A stretch of DNA of 64,000 bases, from positions 349,521 to 413,520 of the forward strand of contig NZ_HG966617.1 in the NCBI RefSeq assembly GCF_000689395.1. Direction: 5' to 3'. Positions 18,443-27,487 of this stretch are shown here, one piece after another. The position numbers were made by a program, and so were the translations under genes. This stretch comes from Candidatus Phaeomarinobacter ectocarpi. GTDB taxonomy: Bacteria > Pseudomonadota > Alphaproteobacteria > CGMCC-115125. A model generated the notes under the pieces. The model was not told the DNA's origin. It saw only the letters and a list, made by a program, of their open reading frames with translations, and did no database searches. The stretch's first letter is position 1; each line of letters begins with the position of its first letter.

Positions 18443-19191
18443 TTTCCATCTGTGGTGAGCGTCTGGTGCCTGACGCGTCCGGCGCGCTGCACGTGCCAGC
18501 GCATAACACCCTCATCGTGTCAGACCTGCACCTTGAAAAAGGATCGTCCTATGCCCGCCGCGGCGTGGCGCTGCCGCCCTATGACACACGCGCTACCCTC
18601 AAACTGCTGGCGCGGGTCCTTCGCAAGTACCAGCCTGCGCACGTCGTCAGTCTGGGCGACAGTTTTCATGACCCGGAGGGGCCTGAACGTCTGACTGGTG
18701 CTGACCGTGACGCGCTGATTGCCATGACATCGGCCCACGACTGGTTATGGATCGCCGGCAACCATGAGGGACTGGTCGATGGTCACGTGCTGGGTGGTCG
18801 GGCCGAAGAAGAATCTGACCTTGGCAATCTCATCCTGAGGCATGAGCCACAGGTGGCCCCAGCGACAGGTGAAATTGCCGGGCACTTGCACCCCTGTGGT
18901 GTGGTTCGCCAGCGCGGCCGGCGATTGCGGCGTCGGTGTTTTGCCACGGATGGCACCCGATTGGTGATGCCGGCATTCGGCGCATACACCGGTGGCCTCA
19001 ATGTCCTGGACGATGCATTTGCACCGTTGTTTCACGGCCCCTTCAACGCACTGCTCATGGGCGAGACACAGGTTTACCCGATGCCGGGAAAACGTCTTGT
19101 ACCGGATGATATGCAGCCCGCATCGGCCAGGGGCAGCAAGCCTAACTCCGCAACACAATTCCTACGACGGTCAGTCCCAGCGCGCCGATAA
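18439..19191 (+). CDS. pdeM: Ligase-associated DNA damage response endonuclease PdeM
   Basis: A 250-residue calcineurin-like metallophosphoesterase. Metal ligands are visible as SDLHLEKG (Asp29, His31), GDSFHD (Asp74), GNHEG (Asn108, His109) and GHLHP near 150. Family members are Mn-dependent DNA nucleases that work beside Lhr, Exo and the ligase. The C-terminal 17 residues overlap the 3' end of the convergent DUF3429 gene by 50 bp. That tail (...ATQFLRRSVPARR) is basic and may be unimportant. Confidence 0.94.
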   Translation: MISICGERLVPDASGALHVPAHNTLIVSDLHLEKGSSYARRGVALPPYDTRATLKLLARVLRKYQPAHVVSLGDSFHDPEGPERLTGADRDALIAMTSAHDWLWIAGNHEGLVDGHVLGGRAEEESDLGNLILRHEPQVAPATGEIAGHLHPCGVVRQRGRRLRRRCFATDGTRLVMPAFGAYTGGLNVLDDAFAPLFHGPFNALLMGETQVYPMPGKRLVPDDMQPASARGSKPNSATQFLRRSVPARR

Positions 19192-19636
19192 CCAGGATGC
19201 TGAGCCGTACGCGATAGCCGCCATACCACATAGGCGCTTCGCGCAACCGCGACGCCTGTGCATCGGATGCAGCCTGTCCCCAGAACGATATGATGAGCAG
19301 GGCGAGCCCCCATGCAGGCGGCACAAACAACGCAGCCCACGCAAGCAGCGATGGCATCACCGAAAATGTCAGGCGCTTGAGGAGTTGCTCGTCTTCGGGA
19401 AAGAGCATCGCCAGCGACCAGCGAACGCCGCCGAGGAAGGACAGGATCACGGCCCCGTAAGCAATCTGATAGGTGAGGACCGTCTGCGCTTCAGGACGCG
19501 GATAGAGGAAAAAGATGATGACGGCCGTCGTGACAAACGGAATGACGCCCGCATAGCCAAGTAGGGCTGCGGCGCGTGGCGGATCAGCGGGGTCCCGCGG
19601 GTCTGCCGCAGGCTCGGTCTCTGCCTCGTCTGTCAT
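19142..19636 (-). CDS. DUF3429 membrane protein
   Basis: A 164-residue protein with five predicted transmembrane segments and the DUF3429 pattern AALLGYAGVIPF, YGAVILSFLGGVRWSLAM and LAWAALFV. The acidic 25-residue N-terminus is cytoplasmic. Function of the family is unknown. Start taken at MTDEAE (19636); a further start at 19654 is also open. The last 50 bases are shared with the convergent pdeM gene. Confidence 0.87.
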   Translation of the reverse strand: MTDEAETEPAADPRDPADPPRAAALLGYAGVIPFVTTAVIIFFLYPRPEAQTVLTYQIAYGAVILSFLGGVRWSLAMLFPEDEQLLKRLTFSVMPSLLAWAALFVPPAWGLALLIISFWGQAASDAQASRLREAPMWYGGYRVRLSILVIGALGLTVVGIVLRS

Positions 19637-19731
19637 TTTGAAGTCCCCCTTCACCGCGTGTTTGCAGGCATCACCCCCCGGAGATGCTCTGCAGCGATGT
19701 GCTCTAGCATACGATGTTACCGCAGCAGCCT

Positions 19732-20505
19732 CTAACCAAGTGTTGCCAGCGCAGGAAACAGGTCAATCAGCCAATAGGCAATGGTTTCTAGCGACCCGAA
19801 GAAAATCAACAGGCCTGTCCCCACCAGCAGCAGGCCCGCCGCAATTTCTACTTTGTGCATGTGTTTGCGGAAGCGCGCGGAAAAGGCGAGGAAACTGCGC
19901 ACACCCAACGCGGCAAGCAGGAACGGCATGCCCAGGCCAAGCGAATAGACGCTCAGCAGCGAGACGCCATAGCCAAGATCATCCCGGCTTGCTGCGATCG
20001 ACAGGATCGTTGCGAGGATCGGACCAATACAGGGCGTCCAGCCAAAGCCGAACGCGAGACCAATGGAATAGGGGCCAAGCGCCTGCATCACCGCAGACCG
20101 TTCCGCCCGCTCTCCATCCCCAGAGGGGCCAAGCGTTGCCGGCATCATCCGCATTTCGCGGTCGAGCAGGGCAATGCGGAAAAGCCCCATATAATGCAGG
20201 CCAAGAATGATGATTGTCGCCCCGGCCACATATCCAATGACGACCTTGTTGGCGAGAATAAGCGGACTGATTACTGATGCCGTGGCGCCCAGGGCGACGA
20301 ACACGGTTGAGAAGCCGAGGACAAATCCGGAAGCGCCGATCAGCGTGCGGCGGGTAACGGCTTCGTCGTCTTCCTGAAGGGCTTCAAACGTCGTGCCCGC
20401 CATGAAGCTCAAATAGGCAGGCACCAGCGGCAGTACGCAGGGGCTCAGGAAGCTGATCAGCCCCCCGATAAACGCTGCGAGATATGAAATACTGCCCGTG
20501 TCCAT
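19732..20505 (-). CDS. CcdA-like cytochrome c biogenesis / thiol-disulfide transporter
   Basis: A 257-residue polytopic protein of the CcdA/DsbD transmembrane family. It begins with a helix carrying SPCVLPLVPAYLSFMAG, and a second conserved cysteine is in GWTPCIGPILA; these two cysteines carry electrons across the membrane to periplasmic thioredoxin-like proteins for cytochrome c maturation. About six transmembrane helices. No thioredoxin-domain partner is adjacent. It follows the TIGR02186/TauE pair on the same strand after a 130-bp gap. Confidence 0.93.
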   Translation of the reverse strand: MDTGSISYLAAFIGGLISFLSPCVLPLVPAYLSFMAGTTFEALQEDDEAVTRRTLIGASGFVLGFSTVFVALGATASVISPLILANKVVIGYVAGATIIILGLHYMGLFRIALLDREMRMMPATLGPSGDGERAERSAVMQALGPYSIGLAFGFGWTPCIGPILATILSIAASRDDLGYGVSLLSVYSLGLGMPFLLAALGVRSFLAFSARFRKHMHKVEIAAGLLLVGTGLLIFFGSLETIAYWLIDLFPALATLG

Positions 20506-20635
20506 GCTGTGGTTTGCCGTGCGCTGACTTGCAGGTGTTGGAATACAAAGACAGCATCATATGGCGCAGATGCGTCATTGGCCCGTCAAACCCACGTGAT
20601 CACATGCGCGGAATCCGCGCAGGCGTGGCAGAGGG

Positions 20636-21424
20636 TTAACGCTCGCGGAACACGGTTCCAGCGACCCAGCCTGCAAACAGCGCCACCAGCACCGCAGCGA
20701 TCCCATAGAAGAACGGCGTTTTCTGAGCAAAATTGTACATGAAGCGCTCAACGCCTGATTTGTTGATGATCAGGTTGATCGACCGCTGGCCGCTGATCGC
20801 GCCATTGCGCACAAGATAGACCGTTGCGACGTATGAGCCGACCGGCACGTTTGCCGGCAGTGCGATCTCAGCGCGAAACAGGGACGGGCCAACAAAGGTG
20901 ATTGAGCCGGGGGCTTCCGCATAGAGCCCCTCGTTCAGCTTCGCCCGCACAACGGCGTCACGATAGGTGACGGGCAGGACAATCGCGTCGTCACCCGTCG
21001 AGATGTCCAGTGCCGGCAGACCGATTTCCGCGTTCTCGAAGACCCTTGTCGAGGCAATTTCATCCAGCGGGCGTGTGCTCGCGACATGATAGAATCCCGG
21101 CGCTGCAGGAACGTCATAAGCGTCGGTGTTGACCCAGATGCCGGCAATCCGCTCCTTGCGCCGAATGACCAGCGGCTCATACGGACCGCGAACGACGGCA
21201 ACAATGTCCCGCTGCAGGGCAGGGGTCACATTGTCCGGTGCATCCACATTGCCGAACAGGAGAATTTCTGCACCGGTGAAGTTGGAGGTGATGGCAATCA
21301 GGTTCTCGCTGAGGTCAGCGACAATTGCCTCGCCATCCATGGGCGTCCCGTCGATGATCTGCGCCGAGGCTGTTGCCGGAACAACAAGCAGTAAAAGCAA
21401 GGCGTGAATGAGAGGTCGGATCAT
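20636..21424 (-). CDS. TIGR02186 family protein (periplasmic, membrane anchored)
   Basis: A 262-residue protein with an N-terminal signal peptide (LLLLLVVPATASAQ), a periplasmic beta-rich domain starting EAIVADLSENLIAITSNFTGAEILLFG, and a C-terminal transmembrane anchor (FFYGIAAVLVALFAGWVAGTVF). The NFTG.E.LLFG stretch is diagnostic for the family. Its job is unknown; genes of this family usually stand beside a TauE/SafE exporter, as here, where the start (21424) overlaps the exporter stop by 4 bp. Confidence 0.88.
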   Translation of the reverse strand: MIRPLIHALLLLLVVPATASAQIIDGTPMDGEAIVADLSENLIAITSNFTGAEILLFGNVDAPDNVTPALQRDIVAVVRGPYEPLVIRRKERIAGIWVNTDAYDVPAAPGFYHVASTRPLDEIASTRVFENAEIGLPALDISTGDDAIVLPVTYRDAVVRAKLNEGLYAEAPGSITFVGPSLFRAEIALPANVPVGSYVATVYLVRNGAISGQRSINLIINKSGVERFMYNFAQKTPFFYGIAAVLVALFAGWVAGTVFRER

Positions 21425-22344
21425 AGGCCGCTCCCGATCATCACGGTGAACAGGTCATCCGGTGTGGCCACAAGGTCCCAGGCAAGGCGCAGGCAGACCG
21501 CAATAACCATCAAGGCGAGAAGGGCGCGCAGTTGCTCACCGCGCAGTTTGTGCCCGACGCGGACCCCCACCTGGGCGCCCAGAACACCGCCAACGAGCAG
21601 CAGCATTGCGAGCACAATATCGACTGTCTGGTTGAGGGTTGCGTGCATGATGGCGGCCAGGCCAGTCACGAACATGATCTGAAACAGCGACGTGCCAACA
21701 ACGACATTGGTCGGCATGCGCAGGAGGTAGATCATGGCCGGGACCATGATGAAACCGCCACCCACGCCCATGATGGCCGCCAGTATGCCGACCGAGAGAC
21801 CAATCAGGAGCGGCGGAATGGCTGAAATGTAAAGCCGCGAACGACGAAAGCGGACCTTGAAGGGCAGCCCATGTATCCAGCCATGAGTTCCCGGCTTGCG
21901 CGACGAAACAGACTTGCCCGAGCGCGACGCCTGAATGGCGCGGACACTTTCCACCATCATCAAAGCGCCGATGACCCCGAGAAACACCACATAGGCCAGG
22001 GAGATAAACAGGTCGATCTGGCCTTCAGAGCGAAGGGCACTGAAGATCAGGACACCGATGATCGAGCCGACAGCGCCACCCGCCAGCAACACCCCGGCCA
22101 TTTTGAAATCGACGGCCTTGCGCCGCCAATGGGCCAGCACACCGGACATGGAGGTGGCCACAATCTGGACCGCTTCTGTGCCCACGGCGACCGCTGGGGG
22201 AATGCCGGTAAAAATCAGCAGCGGCGTCATCAAGAAGCCGCCGCCGACACCAAACATGCCCGACAGAAAGCCAACCGCGCCGCCAAGCCCCAGCAACACA
22301 AATGCGTTGACTGAAATCTCAGCAATGGGGAGGTAAATCTGCAC
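21421..22344 (-). CDS. Sulfite exporter TauE/SafE (TSUP) family protein
   Basis: A 307-residue inner membrane protein with about eight hydrophobic helices in two related halves, each with the TSUP signature: GFLSGMFGVGGGFLMTPLL and GILAAIMGVGGGFIMVPAM. TSUP proteins export sulfite, sulfonates or related anions. Coupling by a 4-bp overlap with the TIGR02186 gene suggests that the two proteins act together, probably on a sulfur-containing anion. Confidence 0.93.
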   Translation of the reverse strand: MQIYLPIAEISVNAFVLLGLGGAVGFLSGMFGVGGGFLMTPLLIFTGIPPAVAVGTEAVQIVATSMSGVLAHWRRKAVDFKMAGVLLAGGAVGSIIGVLIFSALRSEGQIDLFISLAYVVFLGVIGALMMVESVRAIQASRSGKSVSSRKPGTHGWIHGLPFKVRFRRSRLYISAIPPLLIGLSVGILAAIMGVGGGFIMVPAMIYLLRMPTNVVVGTSLFQIMFVTGLAAIMHATLNQTVDIVLAMLLLVGGVLGAQVGVRVGHKLRGEQLRALLALMVIAVCLRLAWDLVATPDDLFTVMIGSGL

Positions 22345-22468
22345 CCTGCGTCAGATCCCTGTGCGGCTATGGTTTGGTGTCTGGTGCCCCGGCCGGAACG
22401 GCACAGCGCATGCCCATCTTGCTAGCACACAAGAAACCATTCAGCCATGGTCGCAGGCATATTGAGCG

Positions 22469-25400
22469 CTAGATTGCAGCCTTTTGCAGCGCGTCCATCA
22501 GCCGGCCGTCAATGCGACCCGTCACCGCCAGGCCCTTGTCGCGCTCAAACTTGCGTACCGCATCCAGCGTCTTGTTGCCGGGGCGGCCATCCGCAGGGCC
22601 TGCATCATATCCGAGCGAACCCAGAATGCGCTGGGCTTCGCGAACCATGGCTGCGGGTGTCATCTCAGCCTGCCACGACACCTGATTGGCTGCCGCATCT
22701 GCTGAGCGTGGCGTAAAGGTGCGTGCTGCAAGTTCTGCATCCACCAGCTTGGCGGCGTCTACGGAGTTCTTGAGGGCTTCAGCCCGCGCACCTGCGTCCG
22801 CGTCACCATTGGCTGACGCGATGGTAAACCACTTATAGGCCTCGGCGAGGTCGCGCTCTACGCCCAATCCGCGCTCGTGAAGGATCGCCAGATTGTATTG
22901 GGAGTCCGCAAGGCCGTGCTGCGCAGCAGCCTCGAAGCTGCGTGACGCGCCGGCAAAGTCCTGCGGTCCGCCGGCACCTTCGGCCTGCATGACGGCCAGA
23001 TTGTGCATGGCTTTGACATTGCCTTGCGCTGCTGCGCGCTCATACCAGGTGCGGGCCTTGGTCGGATTCTCCGGAAGGCCAAGCCCCTTTTCAAACATGG
23101 TGCCCAGACGATACTGCGCCGGTGCCAGACCCTGTTCGGCAGCACGGTTCAGCCAATACGCCGCCTGTTCGTTGTCCTGAGGTACGCCGCTTGATCCGTT
23201 GGCGTAACGCTGACCAATTTCATACTGCGCTGATGCGTCGCCATTTGTTGCCGCTTCGCGCAGTGTCTGACGCTGCGGCTCAGCTGGAGACGTAGGCAGT
23301 GAAGCCACATCCACTTCCTGGCGTGGCGTAATGGACGTTGGGCCGTTGATGGATTGACCAGCCACAGCCTGTTCGGCAGAGGATGGAACATCTGCGGGCG
23401 CTGATGCTTCGGCCGGGCTTACAACGTCCGGCAATTCGCGGGCCGGCGGACGCGTTGTCTCACCGGCATCTGCAATCTCAGATGGAGCCGTGTCAGTTGC
23501 CGGGGTCTCGGCCTCAGCCTCGGCATCCGGTGTCACATCAAGCGGCGTGACATCCACTGTCGGCGCATCCAGCTCCGCCATGACATCCAGAGGTGCCGTG
23601 ACATCATCTGGTGGACCAGCAACTTCCTTAGGGCCGCCCCCCATCATCACCACGATGAGGCCGGCAACGGCCACTACCGCAAGGCCCGCAGCAATAAGTG
23701 CCAGTGGTTTACGGCTGCCGGACATCATGCCCGCACGCTGTGTCTGCTCGTCATCTGCAAAAGGTGAGCGCGCGGTGTCAGGGCCTGCGGAGCCAGCTGC
23801 GGCACGCGCCGCCTGGCGGGCAGACTCCAGAAAATCATTGCGCGCGGCAGGCTCCAATGGGGCCGCTGTATCCTGAGCATGATCCGGGAATGGTGGCTCA
23901 CCAAACGGGCTGCTCTGGCCATCCGCCATGTCCGGACTTGGCATGAAGGGCGGTGCGCCCATCTGCCCTGCTTCAGGCGGTGGACCAAACGGACCTTCAT
24001 CAGCTGTTGCCGTCCAGTCCGTAGCTGGCGGAGGCGGAGGCATGGCTGCGGCCGAATTCTGGTCCGCGGCAGGGGCGCCGGCCATGAAGCCAAGCTCTGG
24101 CCCTGTATCAAAGGCTGTGCCTTTGTTGGCGGCCTCAATCAGATTGAGACGTGCGTCCACATTCTCGACGCTGGACTTGATCTGCTGAATGTCATCGGTG
24201 GGATTTGCGCCATCGAGTTTACGCAGCAGTTCGTCAGATACTTCTTCGACTTTTGCCAGCGCTTTGGCGGACCGCTGATCGGTTGTCTGCAGCCGGTCAG
24301 CCATCTCTTCGATGGCGGTTTCAAGCGCTGCCAACGGCTCGGCGAAAACTTCCTTGCCACCTGCACCAATGTTGGCGATCTCGCGCATTTGACCGGCAAT
24401 GTCGGTGACGCTGGTCTCAATGGTGTGGATGGCTTGCGCGCTTTGCTGCTCGGACTGTTCGATACGTTGCTGGGTTGCCACATGCTGCTGGCCCACCTCG
24501 TCCACTCGCTGCTCGAGTTGGGACACAAGCTGAGCGGTGACGGACCCTTCCTGACGCGCCGCATCAGTGGCCGCAGAAACAGCTGCCTCGCGGACGGTGT
24601 CCAGACGGCTGCCCATATTGTCGATGGCGCCTGCAATCTGGTCCACATCTCGCTGGGTGTTATTTTCAACCTGACCAAGCCGCCCGACCATCTCGGTGAC
24701 GTTCTGCTGCAGGGCAGAGATCGTGCCTTCCAGAGTCTGGATGGCTTCGACGCCAACGCCGGGCTTGGTTTCAGAGGCGGCTTTTTCAAGCTTCTCAAGG
24801 TCGTCACGCAAACCACCAAGGGCCTTGGCCGTGCGCGCGTCTGATGCCTCGATATGGTCCACGACATTGCCGATGGCGCGCTCAAGGGCGGCAACAGCGT
24901 CGTCGCTGGCGCCGCCACGCGTATTGATGGCAGCAACAGCTTGTGCGGCCTGTTCGCGCGCCGTCGTGGCAGCACTTTCCGTTGTATCTAGCCGCCGCGA
25001 AAGATCTGTCAGCGCTGACTGCAGGTGGCGCACCGTTTCCGGTGTTTCCATGCCAACGGTCTGCACTTGCTTTGAGGCTTCATCCGCCCGCCGCTCGGTT
25101 TCCTCAAGGCGGTTGGAAATGGCGCGCAACCCGCGTTCGACGGTCCGCATGGCATCCGTATTGAGGTGTTCCGCGCGCTCAAGGCCACGCTCTGATTTTT
25201 CAAGACGCTCCCGCAGGTCAGCCAGTGTTGAATCCAGCCCGGACCCGCTGCCACCAGACAAAAGACCCGGCTCGCGGCTCATCCGTTCCGTCCGCTCAAG
25301 GCGTGTGGACATGTCGGCCAGCGTCTCATCCAGACCCGTAAGGGCGTTTTCGCTGCGCCGCTCGGAGCGTTCAAGTCTGTGGACGAGGTCTCTGAGCGCG

Positions 25401-25657
25401 TCAGTCACCGGACTGAAATCGATCTGTAGAGCCTGCTGAGGCATGGGATTTCCCGAAGAGGACGCTGGCGGTCGGAGCGCTGTGTCTGCGGAAATGTCCG
25501 CTTCTTCCTCGTCCGATGCGTCGATGATTTTCTCGTTGAGCCATTGCCCAAGGGTCTTCCCCTCGCGGCGAGCGGCGATTTTCGCCGCTTCGCGAGCTTC
25601 GGGCTCTATGCCCTTCACACTCCAGGGAACCCCAGGTCTCATCCGAATCGCATCCAC
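22469..25657 (-). CDS. PodJ-like polar localisation protein: coiled coil, TM, SEL1 repeats, peptidoglycan-binding
   Basis: A 1062-residue protein with a recognisable PodJ-type plan. The N-terminus RPGVPWSVKGIEPEAREAAK leads to about 480 residues of coiled coil, then a Pro/Gly-rich acidic region, a single transmembrane helix (about 645-668, LALIAAGLAVVAVAGLIVVMM), and an acidic Pro/Thr periplasmic linker. Four or so SEL1 repeats follow (about 800-965, e.g. QYEIGQRYANG, AQYRLGTMFEKGLG), with a PG_binding_1 domain at the end (about 1000-1062, LGYDAGPADGRPGNKTLDAVRKFE). In Caulobacter PodJ organises one cell pole. Two GANTC sites flank the start. No other polarity genes are near. Confidence 0.88.
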   Translation of the reverse strand: MDAIRMRPGVPWSVKGIEPEAREAAKIAARREGKTLGQWLNEKIIDASDEEEADISADTALRPPASSSGNPMPQQALQIDFSPVTDALRDLVHRLERSERRSENALTGLDETLADMSTRLERTERMSREPGLLSGGSGSGLDSTLADLRERLEKSERGLERAEHLNTDAMRTVERGLRAISNRLEETERRADEASKQVQTVGMETPETVRHLQSALTDLSRRLDTTESAATTAREQAAQAVAAINTRGGASDDAVAALERAIGNVVDHIEASDARTAKALGGLRDDLEKLEKAASETKPGVGVEAIQTLEGTISALQQNVTEMVGRLGQVENNTQRDVDQIAGAIDNMGSRLDTVREAAVSAATDAARQEGSVTAQLVSQLEQRVDEVGQQHVATQQRIEQSEQQSAQAIHTIETSVTDIAGQMREIANIGAGGKEVFAEPLAALETAIEEMADRLQTTDQRSAKALAKVEEVSDELLRKLDGANPTDDIQQIKSSVENVDARLNLIEAANKGTAFDTGPELGFMAGAPAADQNSAAAMPPPPPATDWTATADEGPFGPPPEAGQMGAPPFMPSPDMADGQSSPFGEPPFPDHAQDTAAPLEPAARNDFLESARQAARAAAGSAGPDTARSPFADDEQTQRAGMMSGSRKPLALIAAGLAVVAVAGLIVVMMGGGPKEVAGPPDDVTAPLDVMAELDAPTVDVTPLDVTPDAEAEAETPATDTAPSEIADAGETTRPPARELPDVVSPAEASAPADVPSSAEQAVAGQSINGPTSITPRQEVDVASLPTSPAEPQRQTLREAATNGDASAQYEIGQRYANGSSGVPQDNEQAAYWLNRAAEQGLAPAQYRLGTMFEKGLGLPENPTKARTWYERAAAQGNVKAMHNLAVMQAEGAGGPQDFAGASRSFEAAAQHGLADSQYNLAILHERGLGVERDLAEAYKWFTIASANGDADAGARAEALKNSVDAAKLVDAELAARTFTPRSADAAANQVSWQAEMTPAAMVREAQRILGSLGYDAGPADGRPGNKTLDAVRKFERDKGLAVTGRIDGRLMDALQKAAI

Positions 25658-25827
25658 CCTCTTTGATTCGGAAGGTATTCATAGGTGAGTCTTGTGTAAA
25701 GCGCGGGCCCTACCCCAAGATATGGTCAGGACGCGCGGAAAATTGCGAAAAACGGCCCGTCACGTGAATGGCGCAACCGCGATTTCGTTAAGGCTAGTTA
25801 GGGCGGGGTAAAGAAGGTGTTAACGCG

Positions 25828-26664
25828 TCAGCTGCCAGGCACCGATTGTGCGCCGTTTTCTGCCGGTTTTGGCGGGCTCTCTTCACCACTGGTCCCTGGC
25901 GTGGGGGTGAGCGTCACCGTGGGCGGCAGTTCAGGGCGTGGTTCTGGCGGCGGCGGTGGCCGGTAAGACGGCTCGCTTGCCAGCAACATCACGATGTAGG
26001 TGGCCCGACCATTGTCAGCCACGCCAATGCCTATGTGGCCATGTCGCTGGTCTAGGAGGTTCTCTCGGTGGGCAACTTTTCCGATCCAGGCTTCAACAGC
26101 CGCCAAAGCCGTTTCCGCAGCGCTTGCATCTGGCTGGATCCTTCGCATCGCGATGTTTTCTCCGATGATGCCGTCAAAGTCTGGAAAAATCGCAAAGACG
26201 CGCTCGCGCGGTCCGTCTCCCTCCGGTGAGCGGTGGTCCATGTAGACTCGCTCCACCATGTCCCGCGCATGCCGACGGGCAATGGTCTCAAACCCTTCAT
26301 CCTGCTTGACTTTGCGTGCGCCCATGCTTTTGCGGGCGCGGGATACAGCCTTGTAGAGCGCCTTGCGGAGTTCGCTGATCTCCTCGGTTTCCGGCTCGTC
26401 CCTGGGTTCTTCTTCCGCCTCCGGATCATCTGTGTCCGTACGGTCTGCAGCTTCTGCCGTTTCAGGTTCAATTTGGCTGCTTGGTTTGACGGATTGTGCG
26501 GCTGCTGGTGACGTGGCGTCCTGACCGAATGATGTCGCGACCATCAAGGCAACCAGCGCTGCAACGAGTGCAGGGCGTGAAATCACATCGATGGGGTGGT
26601 GTGACGCTTTTGGGAGCACAGGACGTCCTGACGAGTTAAGCAAGTTGGGAGCACTATGACCCAC
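25828..26664 (-). CDS. CAP-domain (SCP-like) exported protein
   Basis: A 278-residue protein with a hydrophobic export segment at about residues 30-48, an acidic Glu/Asp/Pro linker, and a CAP/SCP domain (about 95-225). Family hallmarks are ARRHARDMVE, YMDHRSPEGDGPRERV and IGENIAM. The C-terminus is a Pro-rich tail. Bacterial CAP proteins are often sporulation- or envelope-related, but the role is not known. The gene is downstream of no operon and faces the MerR regulator with a divergent promoter region. Confidence 0.82.
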   Translation of the reverse strand: MGHSAPNLLNSSGRPVLPKASHHPIDVISRPALVAALVALMVATSFGQDATSPAAAQSVKPSSQIEPETAEAADRTDTDDPEAEEEPRDEPETEEISELRKALYKAVSRARKSMGARKVKQDEGFETIARRHARDMVERVYMDHRSPEGDGPRERVFAIFPDFDGIIGENIAMRRIQPDASAAETALAAVEAWIGKVAHRENLLDQRHGHIGIGVADNGRATYIVMLLASEPSYRPPPPPEPRPELPPTVTLTPTPGTSGEESPPKPAENGAQSVPGS

Positions 26665-26733
26665 CGGGAAACCTTGGAAAAGCGCCGTCTTTGGACAGAA
26701 TTAACAGCTGTAAGTTCTAAAAGAAAACTCACT

Positions 26734-26751
26734 GTTGACGTTTACGTCAAC
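26734..26751. promoter_or_regulatory. Perfect 18-bp palindromic operator GTTGACGT-TT-ACGTCAAC
   Basis: An 8+2+8 perfect dyad centred 92 bp before the MerR gene, overlapping a possible -35 hexamer (TTGACG). MerR-family LiuR sites in Proteobacteria, regulators of branched-chain amino acid and fatty acid breakdown, have this shape and a similar TTGACG/CGTCAA core. The gene downstream is a MerR regulator heading a beta-oxidation operon, so autoregulation and control of the operon are likely. Confidence 0.7.
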
Positions 26752-26834
26752 GGAACCTAGAGTCCCGCCGCTTCAAGAAACCCGGCCCCTTAAGGCTGCG
26801 GAACCGTGAACCAGGGACGAAAGGTGCAGAACTC

Positions 26835-27380
26835 ATGAGCCAACACACTGCCGATCCGGCGATGGACAACATGAAGAACGGCGCGGCCAAGCTCCCACCC
26901 CACGCGGCGCGCCCGGGCGAACCCGGCCATGACGCCAACGGGCCGACATTTTCAATCACGCAGTTGGCTGAAGAATTCGATGTCACGACGCGTGCCATCC
27001 GCTTCTACGAAGACAAGGACCTGCTGCATCCTGCCCGTGAGGGCCAGACGCGCGTCTATTCCACCCGCGACCGTGCCCGCCTGCAGCTGATCCAGCGCGG
27101 CAAGCGCGTAGGGTTCACCCTGTCTGAAATTCGCGAGATCATCGACCTCTACGACCTGCGCGACGGCTTTACCAAGCAGCTTGAGCTGGCCCGCGGCAAA
27201 TACGCAGCCCAGATCGAGAAACTGAAAGCCCAGCGTCAGGACATCGACGAGTCGATTTCACATCTGCAGAACGGCATCGAGTTTGTTGAGGGCGAGTTGT
27301 CCAAGCGCGCTGCCGCCGACAAGACCAAGGGCGCCTCACAAAGTAGTGCCGACCATACCAATCAGTCCGCACAAGCCTAG
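26835..27380 (+). CDS. MerR-family regulator of acyl-CoA degradation (LiuR-like)
   Basis: A 181-residue protein with a 38-residue basic N-terminal extension, then a MerR winged helix (about 39-108: FSITQLAEEFDVTTRAIRFYEDKDLLHPAR) and a coiled-coil dimerisation helix (LELARGKYAAQIEKLKAQRQDID). There is no C-terminal ligand domain, so it is a short MerR of the kind that includes LiuR. It precedes two acyl-CoA dehydrogenases, thiolase and FadJ, and a perfect palindrome lies in its promoter. It most likely represses the operon until an acyl-CoA ligand appears; the ligand is not predictable. Confidence 0.9.
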   Translation: MSQHTADPAMDNMKNGAAKLPPHAARPGEPGHDANGPTFSITQLAEEFDVTTRAIRFYEDKDLLHPAREGQTRVYSTRDRARLQLIQRGKRVGFTLSEIREIIDLYDLRDGFTKQLELARGKYAAQIEKLKAQRQDIDESISHLQNGIEFVEGELSKRAAADKTKGASQSSADHTNQSAQA

Positions 27381-27487
27381 GTAACAGGGAGCGAGCGCGA
27401 CCGGTCTTTGATGATCGGTCCATTTATCAACCCATTCAGACCGCCTCGCATGCGATACAGCGCGGGCGGCCAGGAGCACCACCACAG

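Noticed and set aside
23879-24844. A 321-residue plus-strand open frame inside the PodJ-like gene
   Set aside because: It is opposite the coiled-coil region of a well-supported minus-strand gene, is low-complexity, and resembles no protein family; GC-rich third positions create such shadow frames.
25785-25830. Possible CtrA site TTAA-N7-TTAA before the PodJ-like gene
   Set aside because: The only candidate (TTAAGGCTAGTTAGG) does not keep the second TTAA at seven-base spacing.
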